Of a stretch of DNA of 64,000 nt, positions 10,683 through 22,579 are shown in pieces; the stretch's first letter is position 1, and the number at the start of each line of letters is the position of its first letter. The position numbers and the translations under genes were made by a program. A model generated the notes under the pieces. It worked only from the letters and a program-made list of their open reading frames with translations. It searched no databases and was not told the DNA's origin. The stretch spans positions 248,480,501 through 248,544,500 of the forward strand of contig NC_134137.1 of assembly GCF_033958435.1 (NCBI RefSeq), read 5' to 3'. Source of the stretch: Carettochelys insculpta (Eukaryota > Chordata > Testudines > Carettochelyidae).

Positions 10683-13245
10683 TATATGAGGCAATCAGAA
10701 CATCAGAGTTTACTGTGGAGGGAAGGGGTAGTTGTTACAGTATGGGTGTATGTGTGTTCTAGAGCTGAGAATCGCCTTCTACTCACATCTTCTCCTTTCT
10801 TGTTTTGAAAATCATGTCAGTGCAGGTAACTGGCAACATTTTGCTGTTAGATCTTCAATTGGTTTCAAAGTCTGAACAGCAGCAACATTGATTCTAAGAT
10901 ATAAAGAATAGGGGTTGGTGATGAATAGGGTGATCTCATTACAGACAAGGTAAATCATCAGATTTTACTGTCAAGCAGAAAAAAGTTGATAAATTACTGT
11001 GTTTGTTTCAAATTATTCATCAGAATAGCAAAGCAATTGTTCGAGTCATTTGGTGAATCTGTTAAAAGCAGCCTTTAGAAAAACCTCTCAGTTTATATCA
11101 AAATTTGTCTGTGTGTCTTTAAGTGAGATTTTTTTCTCTCCAGTTAGCATTAAGCTAATCTTCTAAAGAGCCAAGTCTACAGTCCAGTGCATAATTTTTG
11201 AAGAAATTTAGTCCAAAGCTTATAGCATATAGATTGAATTAGGGCTATTTGTGTCAATATTGACATTGCTGCAAACTCTGTTCACACACAGATGCAGACT
11301 CTTGCAAAGTCATGTATTGGAGGGGTAGCCGTGTTAGTCTGGATCTGTAACAGCAACGAAGGGTCCTGTGGCACCTTATAGACTAACAGAAAAGTTTTGA
11401 GCATGAGCTTCACAAAAGCTCATGCTCAAAACTTTTCTGTTAGTCTATAGGGTGCCACAGAACCCTTCGTTGCTGTTGCAAAGTCATGTGACTGCTCCCT
11501 GCCCTCCCAGCTCCAAGGAATCAGTCTCTCCTTAAGTGCACTTCAAATGGCTCTGAGCCTGCTGAAATGGGTCAGTCTCACAAAGGGATAAGAGGAAGTG
11601 ATAATATGTTGTGAAGGGTGAGAAGCAGGCAGTGTTTGTTAGGGAGGGGAGGGGAACTTGTGGGAATTATACCTCAAAGATTCCTGGTAAAAGAGAGGGA
11701 TAAAAACTAGCTACATTTTCCCATTCTGGTTAGTGTTCCCTGTAAGCTGAGCATTTGGGCAGCCACTCAGCAGAGATTCAAAGCCTCCCCACTGTTTAAC
11801 AAGGTGCCCACAGTTAGGTTTTGTTTCTACTGGTGATGCACATTGAGACATGCCTCAGTGCACATAGAAAAATTTATTCCACTCATGGATGGAAAAAGTC
11901 TGCACATGGATGGAAAAGATTGGAAAGAAGATTGATTCTGGTCCGTGATAAAGGAGAAGGCATTCTTGCTCTCTAGGGCTCGAGTTATCTTCATTATACA
12001 TCTCTGTGCCTGCACCAAGGTCTGCATTTTCCATCCTATATTGTGCTGAAAACTGATCGGTAAACATTGCAGTCACTTAGGTAGATCTCCATGGTCTTAA
12101 GCTGTCAGGTTCACCAGGAATGCCCAACCAGCCCGCCATTGCAGGATTAATTACTATCAAGTGTTGCTAGCATTTTAAATCTTCTGGATGCAGTATGCCT
12201 GCCTAAGCAATGTATCTGTCACTTTCATATCCCATTGTCTTTCCTGAAGAAACAGTTACTGCAGTAGCAGAGCCAATCCTGTGGAAGCATTTACAGTTTT
12301 GTCCCTTTCTGAAATGTTGGTGCTTCCTGTGAAATAGCTGGTTGTTTGCAATGCCTCATAAAAGGAACAAATTTTGAGTGTTGTAGGTGTCAGAGACTCT
12401 ATTGTCCAAAGAGTTAACTGGGAAGAGGGATAATTGGCAATCTTATGCCCAAAAGATGACAGTGCTTGAAAGGTTGAATACAGGTCAGGTACACTCAGTA
12501 TATCTTTTAGTGTCAGTGCTTTCCAAATAGTAAAACATATGCCACTGTTAAACAGAACAGTCTAGAAAAATTCAGTGCCAAAGGGAGGTAGTTGGGGAAG
12601 GCGGCACAGGAGGAAGGAGGAGACCCTCAAAACAGCCAGTAGCTAATGCTCAGGTCGTGGTTTTATATATTTGCCTATTAAAATGACAAAGCAGACATGG
12701 AACATTTAGATTTAAGAAGCCTTTCTTTCATTAGACAACATTAAAAAAATGGACAAAGTAGGGGGTTACGACTTCAGTAATTGAAACATGCTGTTCTGTT
12801 CAAGACCACAACTCTATAAAGCCTCTTTTCACCCAATAATGTATTTTGTGTTTGCCTGCTACCCCTGCTAGAAATTACTGGAGACCTGAAGTATGCCTTT
12901 CCAAGTGGCTAGGGAATGACAGAGCACACCACCACTCTTGGTGGGTGGGGGATCACAGCTCTTTAGAACATTAACATTCATTGTGCTTTGCAAATCAGTT
13001 TGCAACTCAGAATCCATAGTGGTTTCAACTGGATCTCTCCTCTCCCCCACCACTACCATAGCCCTTTTGATGTTAACTTTAAACCTACAATGTGAGTAAA
13101 GGAATAGAATGGATTAATTTGGACTAACTAAAATAGTGCCCTTGTCAGTTTCAATTAGCTTAATTTACAGAGTGCCTTTTGATTGGTGCTTGCTATTTAA
13201 ATATGATGTCTGCATATAGATACTACATTCTCATTTTTTTTCTAG
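10683..13245. other. Intron upstream of the EGF exon
   Basis: Apart from the foldback SINE at 11316-11475 I see no mobile element or exon. A purine-rich patch lies at about 12580-12625. The last 25 bases form a strong polypyrimidine tract and acceptor (ctcattttttttctag, ending at 13245). Confidence 0.5.
11316..11475 (+). mobile_element. Foldback tRNA-derived SINE with 14-bp target duplication
   Basis: The left arm is a tortoise/Cry-type SINE head (ggaggggtagccgtgttag) running to gagcatgagctt. After a loop of about five bases the same sequence returns inverted to cccttcgttgctg. The stem is about 60 bp with two mismatches that I can see. The whole unit is flanked by perfect TTGCAAAGTCATGT copies (11302-11315 and 11476-11489), so it inserted as a single palindromic unit 1.8 kb upstream of the exon. 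Confidence 0.85.
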
Positions 13246-13380
13246 ATGTTGATGAGTGTCTGGATAACAATGGAGGATGCCAACAGATTTGTGTGAACAC
13301 AATGGGCAGTTATGAATGTCAGTGCAAGGAGGGTTTTTTCCTGAGTGATAACCAGCACACCTGTATTCACCGCTCCAATG
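13246..13380 (+). CDS. SCUBE1: Calcium-binding EGF-like exon, SCUBE1-like
   Basis: A 135-bp internal exon coding for one EGF-like module of a secreted or cell-surface glycoprotein. It encodes 44 complete residues and has six cysteines in EGF spacing. It starts with the calcium-binding signature (D)VDEC, the first Asp codon being split across the intron. [10 protein letters not shown] fits the beta-hydroxylation consensus C-x-[DN]-x4-[FY]-x-C. The acceptor is ttttttttctag and the donor is gtaagt at 13381. The exon is phase 1-1, so skipping it would keep the frame. Known SCUBE family members share the ending [27 protein letters not shown] and HRSN favour SCUBE1 over SCUBE2 and SCUBE3. SCUBE proteins carry a tandem EGF array, a spacer and a CUB domain. 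The preceding and following EGF exons were looked for by eye and not found, so only this exon of the gene lies in the window. The exon call is strong; the paralogue call is moderate. Confidence 0.9.
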
Positions 13381-14257
13381 GTAAGTACACCCTCTCAGAG
13401 ATGTGTTCAGTGGAGATGATATTGTATTACAAAACTATGTTCTTTATGGTTGTATCCTCAGATCTCTGGAAATCATTGTGCTATAGAAGTTGAGTAGTGT
13501 GTTGTATCCATAGATTTCTGTGAGATGTGTCTGTTGACAGATTGGTGGTTTTTTGGGTCAGGTTCTTGAATCTTATTACTCAGCCACCAAAACTGGTTAA
13601 TTAGTAAGGCAGGAAAAAAAAGATTTTGATATGAAATAGTAATATCTGGAATGTAAAACCACTCACTATTAGAACTGAGGAGTTGTTTAAAATGGCAACC
13701 CTCCACATTAGGCACTGTGATATCAAAATTTGCATGTAAACAAATGAGCAATTTATTTGGGAAACTATACACATTCTTTTTTGTGAGAAGCCCACAGACT
13801 GTACTTGAGTTGTTGACTCCTGATAGCCAGTATTTGTAAAATCAAGGATGTTCCATACATCTGTGCTCATAAAATAATGATGATTCTGGTTAGAGGAAGC
13901 TCCTCTTTTCCTGTAAATTTCAGTCACAGAAAACAATCTTGGGTGCAAATAGTTAAAAAGGAGCAACACAATTATAAATATTTGCAAGTAAGGGGATTCT
14001 TGATGTAAACATTTAGACTTCTGGTGACCCTAATAGTAGCAGGATTATATTCTAGTAAACTCAATTCAAAAGAGGTGATGGTGAGTCTCAGAGTAGCAAA
14101 TTAAGTTTGGTCAACAAAATGACCACTTTAAATTTTCACTTTCCACACAGTGTATGAATTATTTTAAAGGATGTGAATTTAGTCACTGCACTGTCAGAAA
14201 AACAAAATCTTATAGTCTAACAGGAGAAACTTTCTTAACATTTTAAATATATTTCTC
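13381..14257. other. Start of downstream intron
   Basis: The donor site gtaagt at 13381-13386 opens the intron. AT-rich, with no recognisable repeat. The open frames here run through the splice site or lie on the opposite strand without any domain. Confidence 0.5.
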
Positions 14258-14260
14258 ATG

Positions 14261-14932
14261 AGCCGTGTCTACACGTGCACGCTACTTCGAAGTAGCGGCA
14301 CTAACTTCGAAATAGCGCCCGTCACGGCTACACGTGTTGGGCGCTATTTCGATGTTAACATCGACGTTAAGCAGCGAGACGTCGAAGCCGCTAACCCCAT
14401 GAGGGGATATGAATAGCGCCCTACTTCGACGTTCAACGTCGAAGTAGGGACCGTGTAGTCGTTGCGCGTCCCACAACATCGAAATTGCGGGGTCCTCCAT
14501 GGCGGCCATCGGCTGAGGGGTTGAGAGACGCTATCTCTCCAGCCCCTGCGGGGCTCTATGGTCACCATGCGCAGCAGCCCTTAGCCCAGGGCTTCTGGCT
14601 GCTGCTGCTGCAGCTGGGGATCCATGCTGCATGCACAGGGTCTGCAACCAGTTGTCGGCTCTGTGGATCTTGTGTTGTTTAGTGCAACTGCGTCTGGGAG
14701 GGGCCCTTTAAGAGAGCGGCTTGCTGTTGAGTCCGTCCTGTGACCCTGTCTGCAGCTGTGCCTGGCACCCTTATTTCAATGCGTGCTACTTTGGCATGTA
14801 GACGTTCCCTCGCAGCGCCTATTTCGATGTGGTGCTGCGCAACGTCAATGTTGAACGTCGACGTTGCCAGCCCTGGAGGATGTGTAGATGAAATAAGCTA
14901 TTTCGATGTAGTGTTCACATGTAGACGTAGCC
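14261..14932 (+). mobile_element. Harbinger-type miniature element, family A copy 1
   Basis: 672 bp. The left end is AGCCGTGTCTACACGTG and the right end is the inverse of GGCTACGTCTACATGTG, flanked by ATG on both sides (14258-14260, 14933-14935), a 3-bp duplication. The subterminal zone is packed with short palindromes built on ttcgaa and atcgaa. The core contains a tctggctgctgctgctgcag stretch and a ggggccctttaag motif, shared with copies 2-5. Open frames inside it are not genes. Confidence 0.85.
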
Positions 14933-14935
14933 ATG

Positions 14936-15963
14936 GTGTGCTTTTTTATTTAGCATTTCAGAGCTAAATAATTTTGAGTTTAAAAATATGTACAATCCAG
15001 AAAATACTTTGTTTCTCTGTATTTTAAAAAGCTTGTCAAGTTTAAAGCAACCAAAGCACTCTGATTTTGAGAACCTGCAATTAAGCTCCATCAGCCAATG
15101 TATTTTAAAGGTTATTCTCTACTAGATTTTTAGTCATTCTGCTCAGTATGAATTGTTCAAATATCTGTCCAGCATAAAGTAACCCTGACACAAAGATATC
15201 CAACAGAGCAAGGAATAGTAGCTGGAGGCTTAATGAAAACCATTTGCAGAGTGCTGCAATACAATCATTATTTCAATTTGCACATTATAAAAATTCCCAG
15301 CTGTAATAAAAGGGAATTTAGATATCCGAGATGGAAGCTAATGAAACAAATGAAAAATGAGATTCTGAAGGCAAAAGATTTTTATATGAAGTAGACTTAT
15401 TGCAGGGAAATGACAGATTTTTATGGTGAGGACAATTCATAGTGTGCAGGAGGACTGGGGAAGATGATTTAAAGGGTGACTGAGGTATGCCCATAATAAA
15501 AATGTGTGGGTTGAGTGTGTTTGTGCTAGCTTGTTTATAAAGAAAGTGTGAAATGAGGATTAATTAAAGCAACTCAGTCCAATTATTTTGGATCTGAAAT
15601 AAGAGGGTAGAAACCATTACAAAATGAATTTGAATGCTCTAACATTTCAGAAATTGTATTAATTTTTTTTCAAGTAAACATTATTCTCTAGTACTGTGAG
15701 TACTTTGAGCTAGCTAGCACATTAGAACTGGAAATTAAACTGAGCAATGTGTTTTCATTGTCCAAGCTGCTTGAAATTCAAATAGTAACAAGGCATTGTG
15801 AAAAGTACATGTAACCCTAGAAAAATGTCTCCAAGTAGCAAGGGTACCCTTGGTGGATAGAAAAAAGATCAAAAAAATGTCAGTCAGTAGTGCAGAACAA
15901 GTACACAGGCTCAAGGTAATGGAATCCAAGAAAAAATGCAAGTAGACCACCTGAAGATGAAAG
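14936..15963. other. Intronic sequence without recognised element
   Basis: AT-rich DNA. No exon, inverted repeat or LINE motif was recognised. Confidence 0.45.
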
Positions 15964-16277
15964 TACAGGTTGAACATCTCTAGTCCAGCACTCTCAAGAC
16001 CTGACCAGTGGCAACTTGCCAGACCACAGGAAGTCAGTATTGTCTAGCAGCATTGCTAACACTTCCACTTCTTACTGGGCTCTTAGAAGACATTTAAGTG
16101 TAAATTACAGCTAAATAACACAGAACATTGAGGACCAGGACTGGTGGCTGGAAACAAACTTTATAAGATCCCAGGAAACTTTGCCACACACATAAGGGGT
16201 CACCTGGCTAACTAAAATCATGCCTGATTACAGATATTGCCAGATTAGAGTGCCAGAGCAGAGAGGTTTAACGGGTA
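15964..16277 (+). mobile_element. TIR element with TA ends, family B copy 1
   Basis: Left end tacaggttgaacatctctag; right end agcagagaggtttaacgggta. Together they form an inverted pair of about 28 bases beginning and ending in TA. That fits a TA-inserting (Tc1/mariner-type) non-autonomous transposon, but the superfamily is unproven. About 314 bp. Relatives lie at 40221-40550 and 60493-61517. Confidence 0.65.
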
Positions 16278-16412
16278 TCACAATCTAATGTATATACTAT
16301 TGTTGTACTGAAATGTACTGCACGGGATCTTTTCAGGGGAAAAGGCAAAATGCTGCATTTATTGGTAAGACACATATAGAAATCAACACTTGTAATTTTC
16401 ATATGATATATT

Positions 16413-16430
16413 ACACACACACACACACAC
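16413..16430. repeat. (AC)9 microsatellite
   Basis: Perfect AC dinucleotide run of 18 bases. Confidence 0.95.
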
Positions 16431-16589
16431 GGTCTTGTTGCTGTTACCAATAGTTGCTCCCCTTAACTGCACTGGCCAGGTGAGTTAGATGGAGGAGGGG
16501 AGGAGCTGGGCTTCTGCAGATCCGGATCAGTGCTCCAGTGCTGACAAAACAAACCAGGGGTCTGTGCGCAAGATGCATCCCATTTATAG

Positions 16590-16811
16590 CAACACAGGGT
16601 CCTGTGGCACCTTGTAGACTAACAGAAAAGTTTTGAGCATGAGCTTTCATGAGCACAGACTCACTTCATCAGATGAAGTCTTCATCATCATCAGAGTCTG
16701 TGCTCACGAAAGCTCATGCTCAAAACTTTTCTGTTAGTCTATAAGGTGCCACAGGACCCTTTGTTGCTGTTACAGATCCAGACTAACACGGCTACCCCTC
16801 CAATACTTGAC
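16590..16811 (-). mobile_element. Foldback tRNA-derived SINE with 12-bp target duplication
   Basis: The complete SINE head is in the right arm on the minus strand (near 16803, ggaggggtagccgtgttag in reverse). The left arm starts within the SINE at acagggtcctgtggcacc. The stem is about 66 bp with two mismatches and the loop is near 16660-16695. Perfect TCCCATTTATAG copies flank the unit (16578-16589 and 16812-16823). It lies 3.2 kb downstream of the EGF exon. Confidence 0.85.
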
Positions 16812-16823
16812 TCCCATTTATAG

Positions 16824-19800
16824 TGTCCTCTCCCTCATGCATGTTGACACCAGCTAGCCAGCTCATGCATATGCATAAACTGGAAGAGCAATCTTATGAA
16901 TATGCTTTCAGCACCTTCTTCTGGGTGATGCTTCCAAAGACAGGGACTTGCTGGTGACTCCCAAGGCATCCATATGTCCAATCTTCTTTCAATGAGCCCA
17001 CTTCACAGGTTCTATTGTTCTTCTTATTGGTCTGGGATCTACCTTCTCCAATTCTTGCAAGTACCTGGAAGTGCTTGTCTTCCATGCCCACCTCATTCAC
17101 TCACCAGGGCAATCAATTAAGCAATCCAAAAATAAAGGGTACAGAGAGGTTTTTCTTTACCTTACCTACTTCTAGGAACTGTTCTACAAAATATAACTAA
17201 ATTTCTATATAACAGGATTTAGTGCAACAATACATAAAATAACTTGATACCATATTTAAAAACTCCAATGAAAAATATAGTTAAAACAAAGATGTATCTA
17301 CACTATGGAAAACAACATGATAAATGAAAAGACAATAGGCAAAGGTGCAAGAAGTGTGGGAAATGAAGCTACTTTGTTACAATACCGCAGAAATATACTT
17401 CAAGAAATATAGAGCAGCCCGTTATGCAATTATTGAGAACATAGTGATGTTCAGTGAAAGGAGAGCACCTGTACCATGACTCTTGAACATATGGGGATAT
17501 ACCACATGTATGCCTTCCAGAAATAGGCTGACAGAAACTCAACTGCTACATCTGCAGCTATTCTATTTGCTCACCAACTAGTTCAATTCTAGCAATTCTG
17601 TGGAACCAGCTGCAATGTAATCCACAGAACATTGATAAGCAGTAATAGTAGGGTGGAGGCGTATGACCAAGTGCTGGTACAATAAAACCATAAGAGGGCA
17701 GTGGGCAAATGCAGGCTAGTGCTGTGATGCTAGAACTAGAGGTGCTGTGGCTGCTGCCACACACCCTGGCTTGATGTAGTAATAACAAACACCAACTAAC
17801 TGGTTTCTAGCATCTGTACTCCCACTGTAAAATATTGTTTCAATACTGCTCGGTTGGTGTCCCCCCCAGACTTTTCCTTTCAGCAACCTATATTCCTCAT
17901 TCCAAGCTCCATGTAGATTGCCACAGATGCCATGGCCTGGATGGCAGAATTATACTCTCCAGAGCGACGAGGGTGTAATGGGGCAAGACTCACTGCCATG
18001 GCATAGTCTGCTGGTTGCTTAGGAAATCAAGTCTTCCAGTCTCTAGGGCATCCTCTTCTGGCTGGTGTCTCTCCTGTTGTTACCTGCATTTTGTCCTCCA
18101 CCACTTACATCAGCACCTGTGTCCCTCCCAGACCATGGTGCCCTTCCTGAGACCACTGCCCTGATGAAGTGCACCATACTCTGAGGTCCTTCCCTCCAAA
18201 GGAACCTCCAAGCCCCAATACCCACCTTGCTTCAGTGGCTCACTGCCAGTCTTCTTCTAGCCGTTATCTCAGAGGCAAACTACAGCCTGAAATGGCCACT
18301 CATCATTAGCAAGGGGCTGTGGACCTGCTGCCTTTTTCTGCTCCCCCTGTAGGCCTAGTACCCTCCAGCCTTGTCTCAGGCCCTGCAACCTGGGACCTTA
18401 CCTGGTCAGAGCTTCCTCAGCTCTGCCTGCCTTTCCTCCAGCCCTGCTCTGTGTTAGAAAGCCTCTGTAGCTTCCTTGACAGCTAGGTCCCTCTTGCTCC
18501 ACGAGTCTTCTCACCTTCTGTCCAGGAGACCTCATTTATACATGTATTCAGCTGGAACCTAATTGACTGTTACATGCCACAGCTGCAGGCTCCACACTCT
18601 CAGCCCTCTTCCAGGGCTAGGTTTAACCCATGCTAGGCCATTGAGGGGCAGCTGCCCTGTCTCAGAGAGGTAAGGCTGTGCCCCTTCTCCCTTCTGCAGT
18701 GGTCATCAGATGCGGGGGGGAGAGTGCGTGCAACATCCCGCTTCAGAATATATGAATGCCTGATGCTGCATACACTTCACCCTAACATTCATAGGTATCG
18801 TGGCTGCCATCATCTCAACATCTCCAGAAGCTGCTGGAGAATCATTGGGTCTGCACACACCATTCCCATGGGCTGTGGTTAACAGCCACAACAATGTATA
18901 TTAGAGGTTTTAATATCCTTTTCTGTGTATCCTTAATGGTATGTTTCTATGACTTCCAGAAGTTTTCTCATTATTTCTTATGGGCAGGAAGGATCAACTT
19001 AACTTAGCCACAGAGAAGTTAGAATTTTATAGTGAAGGGGTTAGGCTGACATTCAAGTTAGGACAAACAATCATTATGCAATGTTTGTTTTATTTTACTT
19101 TTTCCGTTGCTGACCAACACTCACAGCATCTTTTGGGAAGAGGCTATGCCCAGTAGAATATGTAATTTATTTGTGGCTAAAATTAATTTGATTTCCCTGC
19201 AGCTAAGCCACGTTTTGGTACTTTAGTCACACAAGGAAAAGAGAAGGAACAAGAACAGTGTCTTGTGCTGAGCGAGAACTTCAGAGCAGCTAAAAGAAAC
19301 TTGCAATTGTTTATATAAATATTGTGCTTTTTATCTGCATTGGTAGGGCTGTGGTGACTAGTAAATTATAAAAGAGAAAACTGTGTTTTGTGGTGGCTTT
19401 AATAGACTAGTAGGTAGCTTCTAACACATATTTAACCTCTTATGCAGCATGCATTCCACAAATCCTGGGAAGATTAGTATTTTAGGCACCATCAACACTA
19501 CATCAAACAAGAGTACACTAACACAAACCAGGTACCTTTTAGTTCACGCCAGCAGGTTCTACATGGGGTAATTGGTATGATAGCATTCTTTATAATTAAC
19601 GCTCATCTTTCAGACTGTGTGGTCATTTATACAAGCAATTAGACACAGCTCAATTACGTATCGATGGTCCATATTGCAATTGGATGTGTGACTGAAGCCT
19701 GTGTATACATGCCGGAACTAGCTTTCAGATAAGTAGGTCATATAACAGAGTGGGATGTATAGATTCAGTAGGATACTCGGTGTGTATTCAGAAGCTACCC

Positions 19801-20879
19801 CATGTTGCTTCACTGTTATTGGTAGTTTAGATTTCGTTATCTCAGATAATAACTTGGATATGTCTACACTAGCAGCCTTTATCTACCATCTTTGGAAAAT
19901 CATGGGAAACAGGAGAGATTCTATGATCAGCTTGCAATGTAGATGCATTCTATACCTCTGCTGAAGATTTGGACTACCTTGGTCTTCTGTACATACAGGC
20001 TCTGCACCAGTAGCCCTGCAACACAGCTGAGGTGACGTGGGAAGCCTTGAATGCAGCCACTTATGAATGTCTCACAAAATATCATGAGTGTCTAATCACA
20101 GGCATGCCACCTTTGAATTTGTCTCTTCAGTGTTCTCGAAGTTGCTTGTTTGGATTTAGCTTTAGCTTTCATGATTTTATGCGTTATTCTTTAAATAAAC
20201 AAATGAATTCCACTCATAAAGTCATTTAAAACCCTAACACTTTTTTCTCTATCCAAGAAACATGTTCACTGGTGGGATTATATCAGCTAATTATTTGTTC
20301 ATGAAGCCCTGTCTATTCTGGTGGTGTCAAGCAAACTTAAAAGGCAGAAATAATTGGGGGAGGTAGATTTAAGGGTTGGGAGGAGGCAGGTGGAAAGAAA
20401 CTGGGCTATAAAACACAGAAAATTAAAGGGATTTGGTCAAATTATATGAAATGCTTTTAATTGGGTGTTGCCACGGTTTTTCAGGCCATTTAAAAGCCAT
20501 TTGATGAGGAGTTGCTTATCCTAGAGAGAAATGGGCTTCAGTTTGATATTATTAATTGTGTAGCACTAGCCTTGAAATGTTTTGATGGAAGGTTGAAAGA
20601 TTGATGCCTGGTATCAGTTCTGGTATGGACAGATATGGTCTTAAAAGTTCACTTGCTACTTCAACCTCCTGGCTTCATTATTGGTGGAGGGCAAGAAAAT
20701 TATACTTCAGTTTTTCTTCGCCTCCACCTCAGCCTCACATTGTTCCCCAATTTTCATAGTTCCAAAAGGATTCTGCAGCAGAAGGATAGCAGAAAGCCAG
20801 GGGTCCAGGGAAGAAATTACACCCAGTGGGTAAAGCAGGTGGGGACTGCACGATGTACTTGTTTGTTCTATTTCCAGCT
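16824..20879. other. Intronic sequence with an unclassified GC-rich zone
   Basis: 17860-18700 is unusually C/T-rich and gene-poor, with phrases such as ggctcactgccagtcttc and ctcctcagctctgcctgcc that look like an old LTR or other medium-repeat family. I cannot classify it and found no terminal TG...CA pair. The rest is AT-rich. Open frames here show no domains. Confidence 0.4.
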
Positions 20880-21010
20880 CTTTTGCTGAAACTCTGTGTG
20901 ACCTTGGTCAAGTTCTTAACCTCACTTTAGCATATTTCAACCATACGTAAACTATTGTACTTCCTAAGGTCTTCAAAAGGTGAGATATCATCAGTTTCAG
21001 TGCCAATGGT
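20880..21010 (+). mobile_element. MIR-like SINE fragment
   Basis: Contains the MIR core-like phrase ctgtgtgaccttggtcaagt followed by cttaacctcactttagc, then a degraded linker. Old and diverged. Confidence 0.55.
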
Positions 21011-22061
21011 GAATGGCATCATAGAAACAAAAATAATATATTAAAATTTAATATTGGTTTGTTAGGATGACTTTGAATAATAAATATGTTGCCACATTGC
21101 CGTGACTTTGGAGCATCAGAGATTCTCATCTCAGTAGTAAAAGCCCCTAAGACATGTGTAACCTGTTAAATTATTTGGATGCACCAGATCTCACCTATTC
21201 TAAGAGCAGATGCCCTGTGCAATGGAACAGTTTCTTTAACAATACCTTGTAATATTTAAATTCAAATCCTAAAATACAATGCCTATATTAACAGAGAAAA
21301 GTATGTGAGGCATGGTTTAATGAAACCAACACCTCTACACTAATATGTATAGATAACTGTCCTTTCGTCTGTTAAAACTTTGTTGTCTCAAGAACCTTTT
21401 ACTAAAATACTGCTTAAATGTAGAAATAATAACTCATGTGTTTGTTCATTTGCACTGTGACTCTTGGGCAAACAGTATAACTGCTTATCTGTAACTGCAT
21501 TGGAGAGAGAGGATACCAGGACAAAGAACAATGTTTAATAACATTTTAAATCACATTGTGCTTTGATAGGCACGTGCACACCCTAGCAAGGTCACTACAG
21601 ATTGGATTGTAAAGTTTCTCATCTGCTGTACAGGCATTGTGTGAGAGTATCCCCCACTTGACTTCTTAGTGCAGTGCTCTAGTCCAACAACTAAGTTACT
21701 CATAAAGCACCTTATTCGTAAAGAGAAGCCTATAGACATAACGGTTTTTAATTCTTGTTGTTTCTATAAATAGTGAGAAGGTAGAACACTCAACAGCCTC
21801 TGCACTAACCTGTACCACTTTAATAGGGTGAGTTTTAAATAGAAAAGCAAAAGCTGGCTGGATGTAGGGGATTGATTTTAACCCTTGAAGTACTCCAGTA
21901 AAATTGAAAAACAGAAAGCAGTGTTGCTATTTGGAACTTAAGTTGCATCTTATTTTATAATTTTGCACATTTCTTTCCCTGAATTGTTGTCCCTGGCTTT
22001 TCTAGTGTTTGTTTGGTCTGTCTCCAGTTGTGAACTCTGAGGCAAGGTACATTTAAATGTA
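21011..22061. other. Intronic sequence without recognised element
   Basis: AT-rich, with no recognisable exon or repeat. Confidence 0.45.
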
Positions 22062-22575
22062 GGTACCGTAGTAGTAGTAGTAGCTGTTGTTGTTAAATTA
22101 ATGTTGTGCCTTTCACCGTATTGACTTACTTGATTTAAACCCTTGTACTCTGAGTGGAACACATGTTATCTACAAGTCTCTTCCACTTTACTCTGTCTTG
22201 GGACAAAACTTCTAGCTGACTCCAGGAGTACTCCAGTTGTTGTCCTTCAATCTCAGTAGATCTTCTCTACATTGTCCAAGGTGTTTCTCTTTTACATTTT
22301 CCTTGCAGTGTCCATTTAAGAGCTTGACAGACTGTGCTGGATAATGGCTTTCTGAAAGTATGGCCTAGCCATCCCCACTTTCTTTTCTTGATTTGAATGT
22401 CAAGTGGTTCTTGTCCTGCTCTGTTCCAAAGTTCCTCATTTATGACAAAGTCTTGCATTTGATGCAAAGGATGTACCTCAGGCATCTGACAGAAACATCT
22501 ACAAAGAAACCTACAACTGTACAAGTCTTGGGAGGCGCTGGTAATCCTCACAGATTGAGTATGAAGCACAGTAGG
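22062..22575 (-). mobile_element. RTE-like LINE, 3' part
   Basis: Minus-strand C-terminal ORF2 fragment reading NEELWNRAGQEPLDIQIKKR, then KWGWLGHTFRKP and QALKWTLQGKCKR, as in RTE-like LINEs. The 3' tail at 22062-22092 is a (TAC)n-type run on the minus strand. The 5' endonuclease part of the same kind of element follows head-to-head at 22580-24185 in the opposite orientation, suggesting one insertion with an inverted 5' segment. Frames are broken. Confidence 0.65.
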
Positions 22576-22579
22576 GAAA

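Noticed and set aside
13246..13380. SCUBE2, SCUBE3 or a fibrillin-type EGF exon
   Set aside because: All share the EGF fold, but the [15 protein letters not shown] ending is SCUBE-specific and DNNGGCQQ plus HRSN fit SCUBE1 best. SCUBE2 and SCUBE3 are not fully excluded.
13179..13493. 104-residue reading frame around the EGF motif as a complete small protein
   Set aside because: The EGF part is bounded exactly by a canonical acceptor and donor; flanking codons are intron read-through.
14282..14967. Several short frames in family A elements (also at 23067-23432, 43384-43909, 57360-58003, 60593-61146)
   Set aside because: The same frames recur because the elements are copies; stops differ and no protein domain is present.
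17860..18700. LTR retrotransposon or endogenous retrovirus
   Set aside because: C/T-rich and repeat-like, but no TG...CA ends, primer-binding site, or gag/pol motif was seen. Left unclassified.
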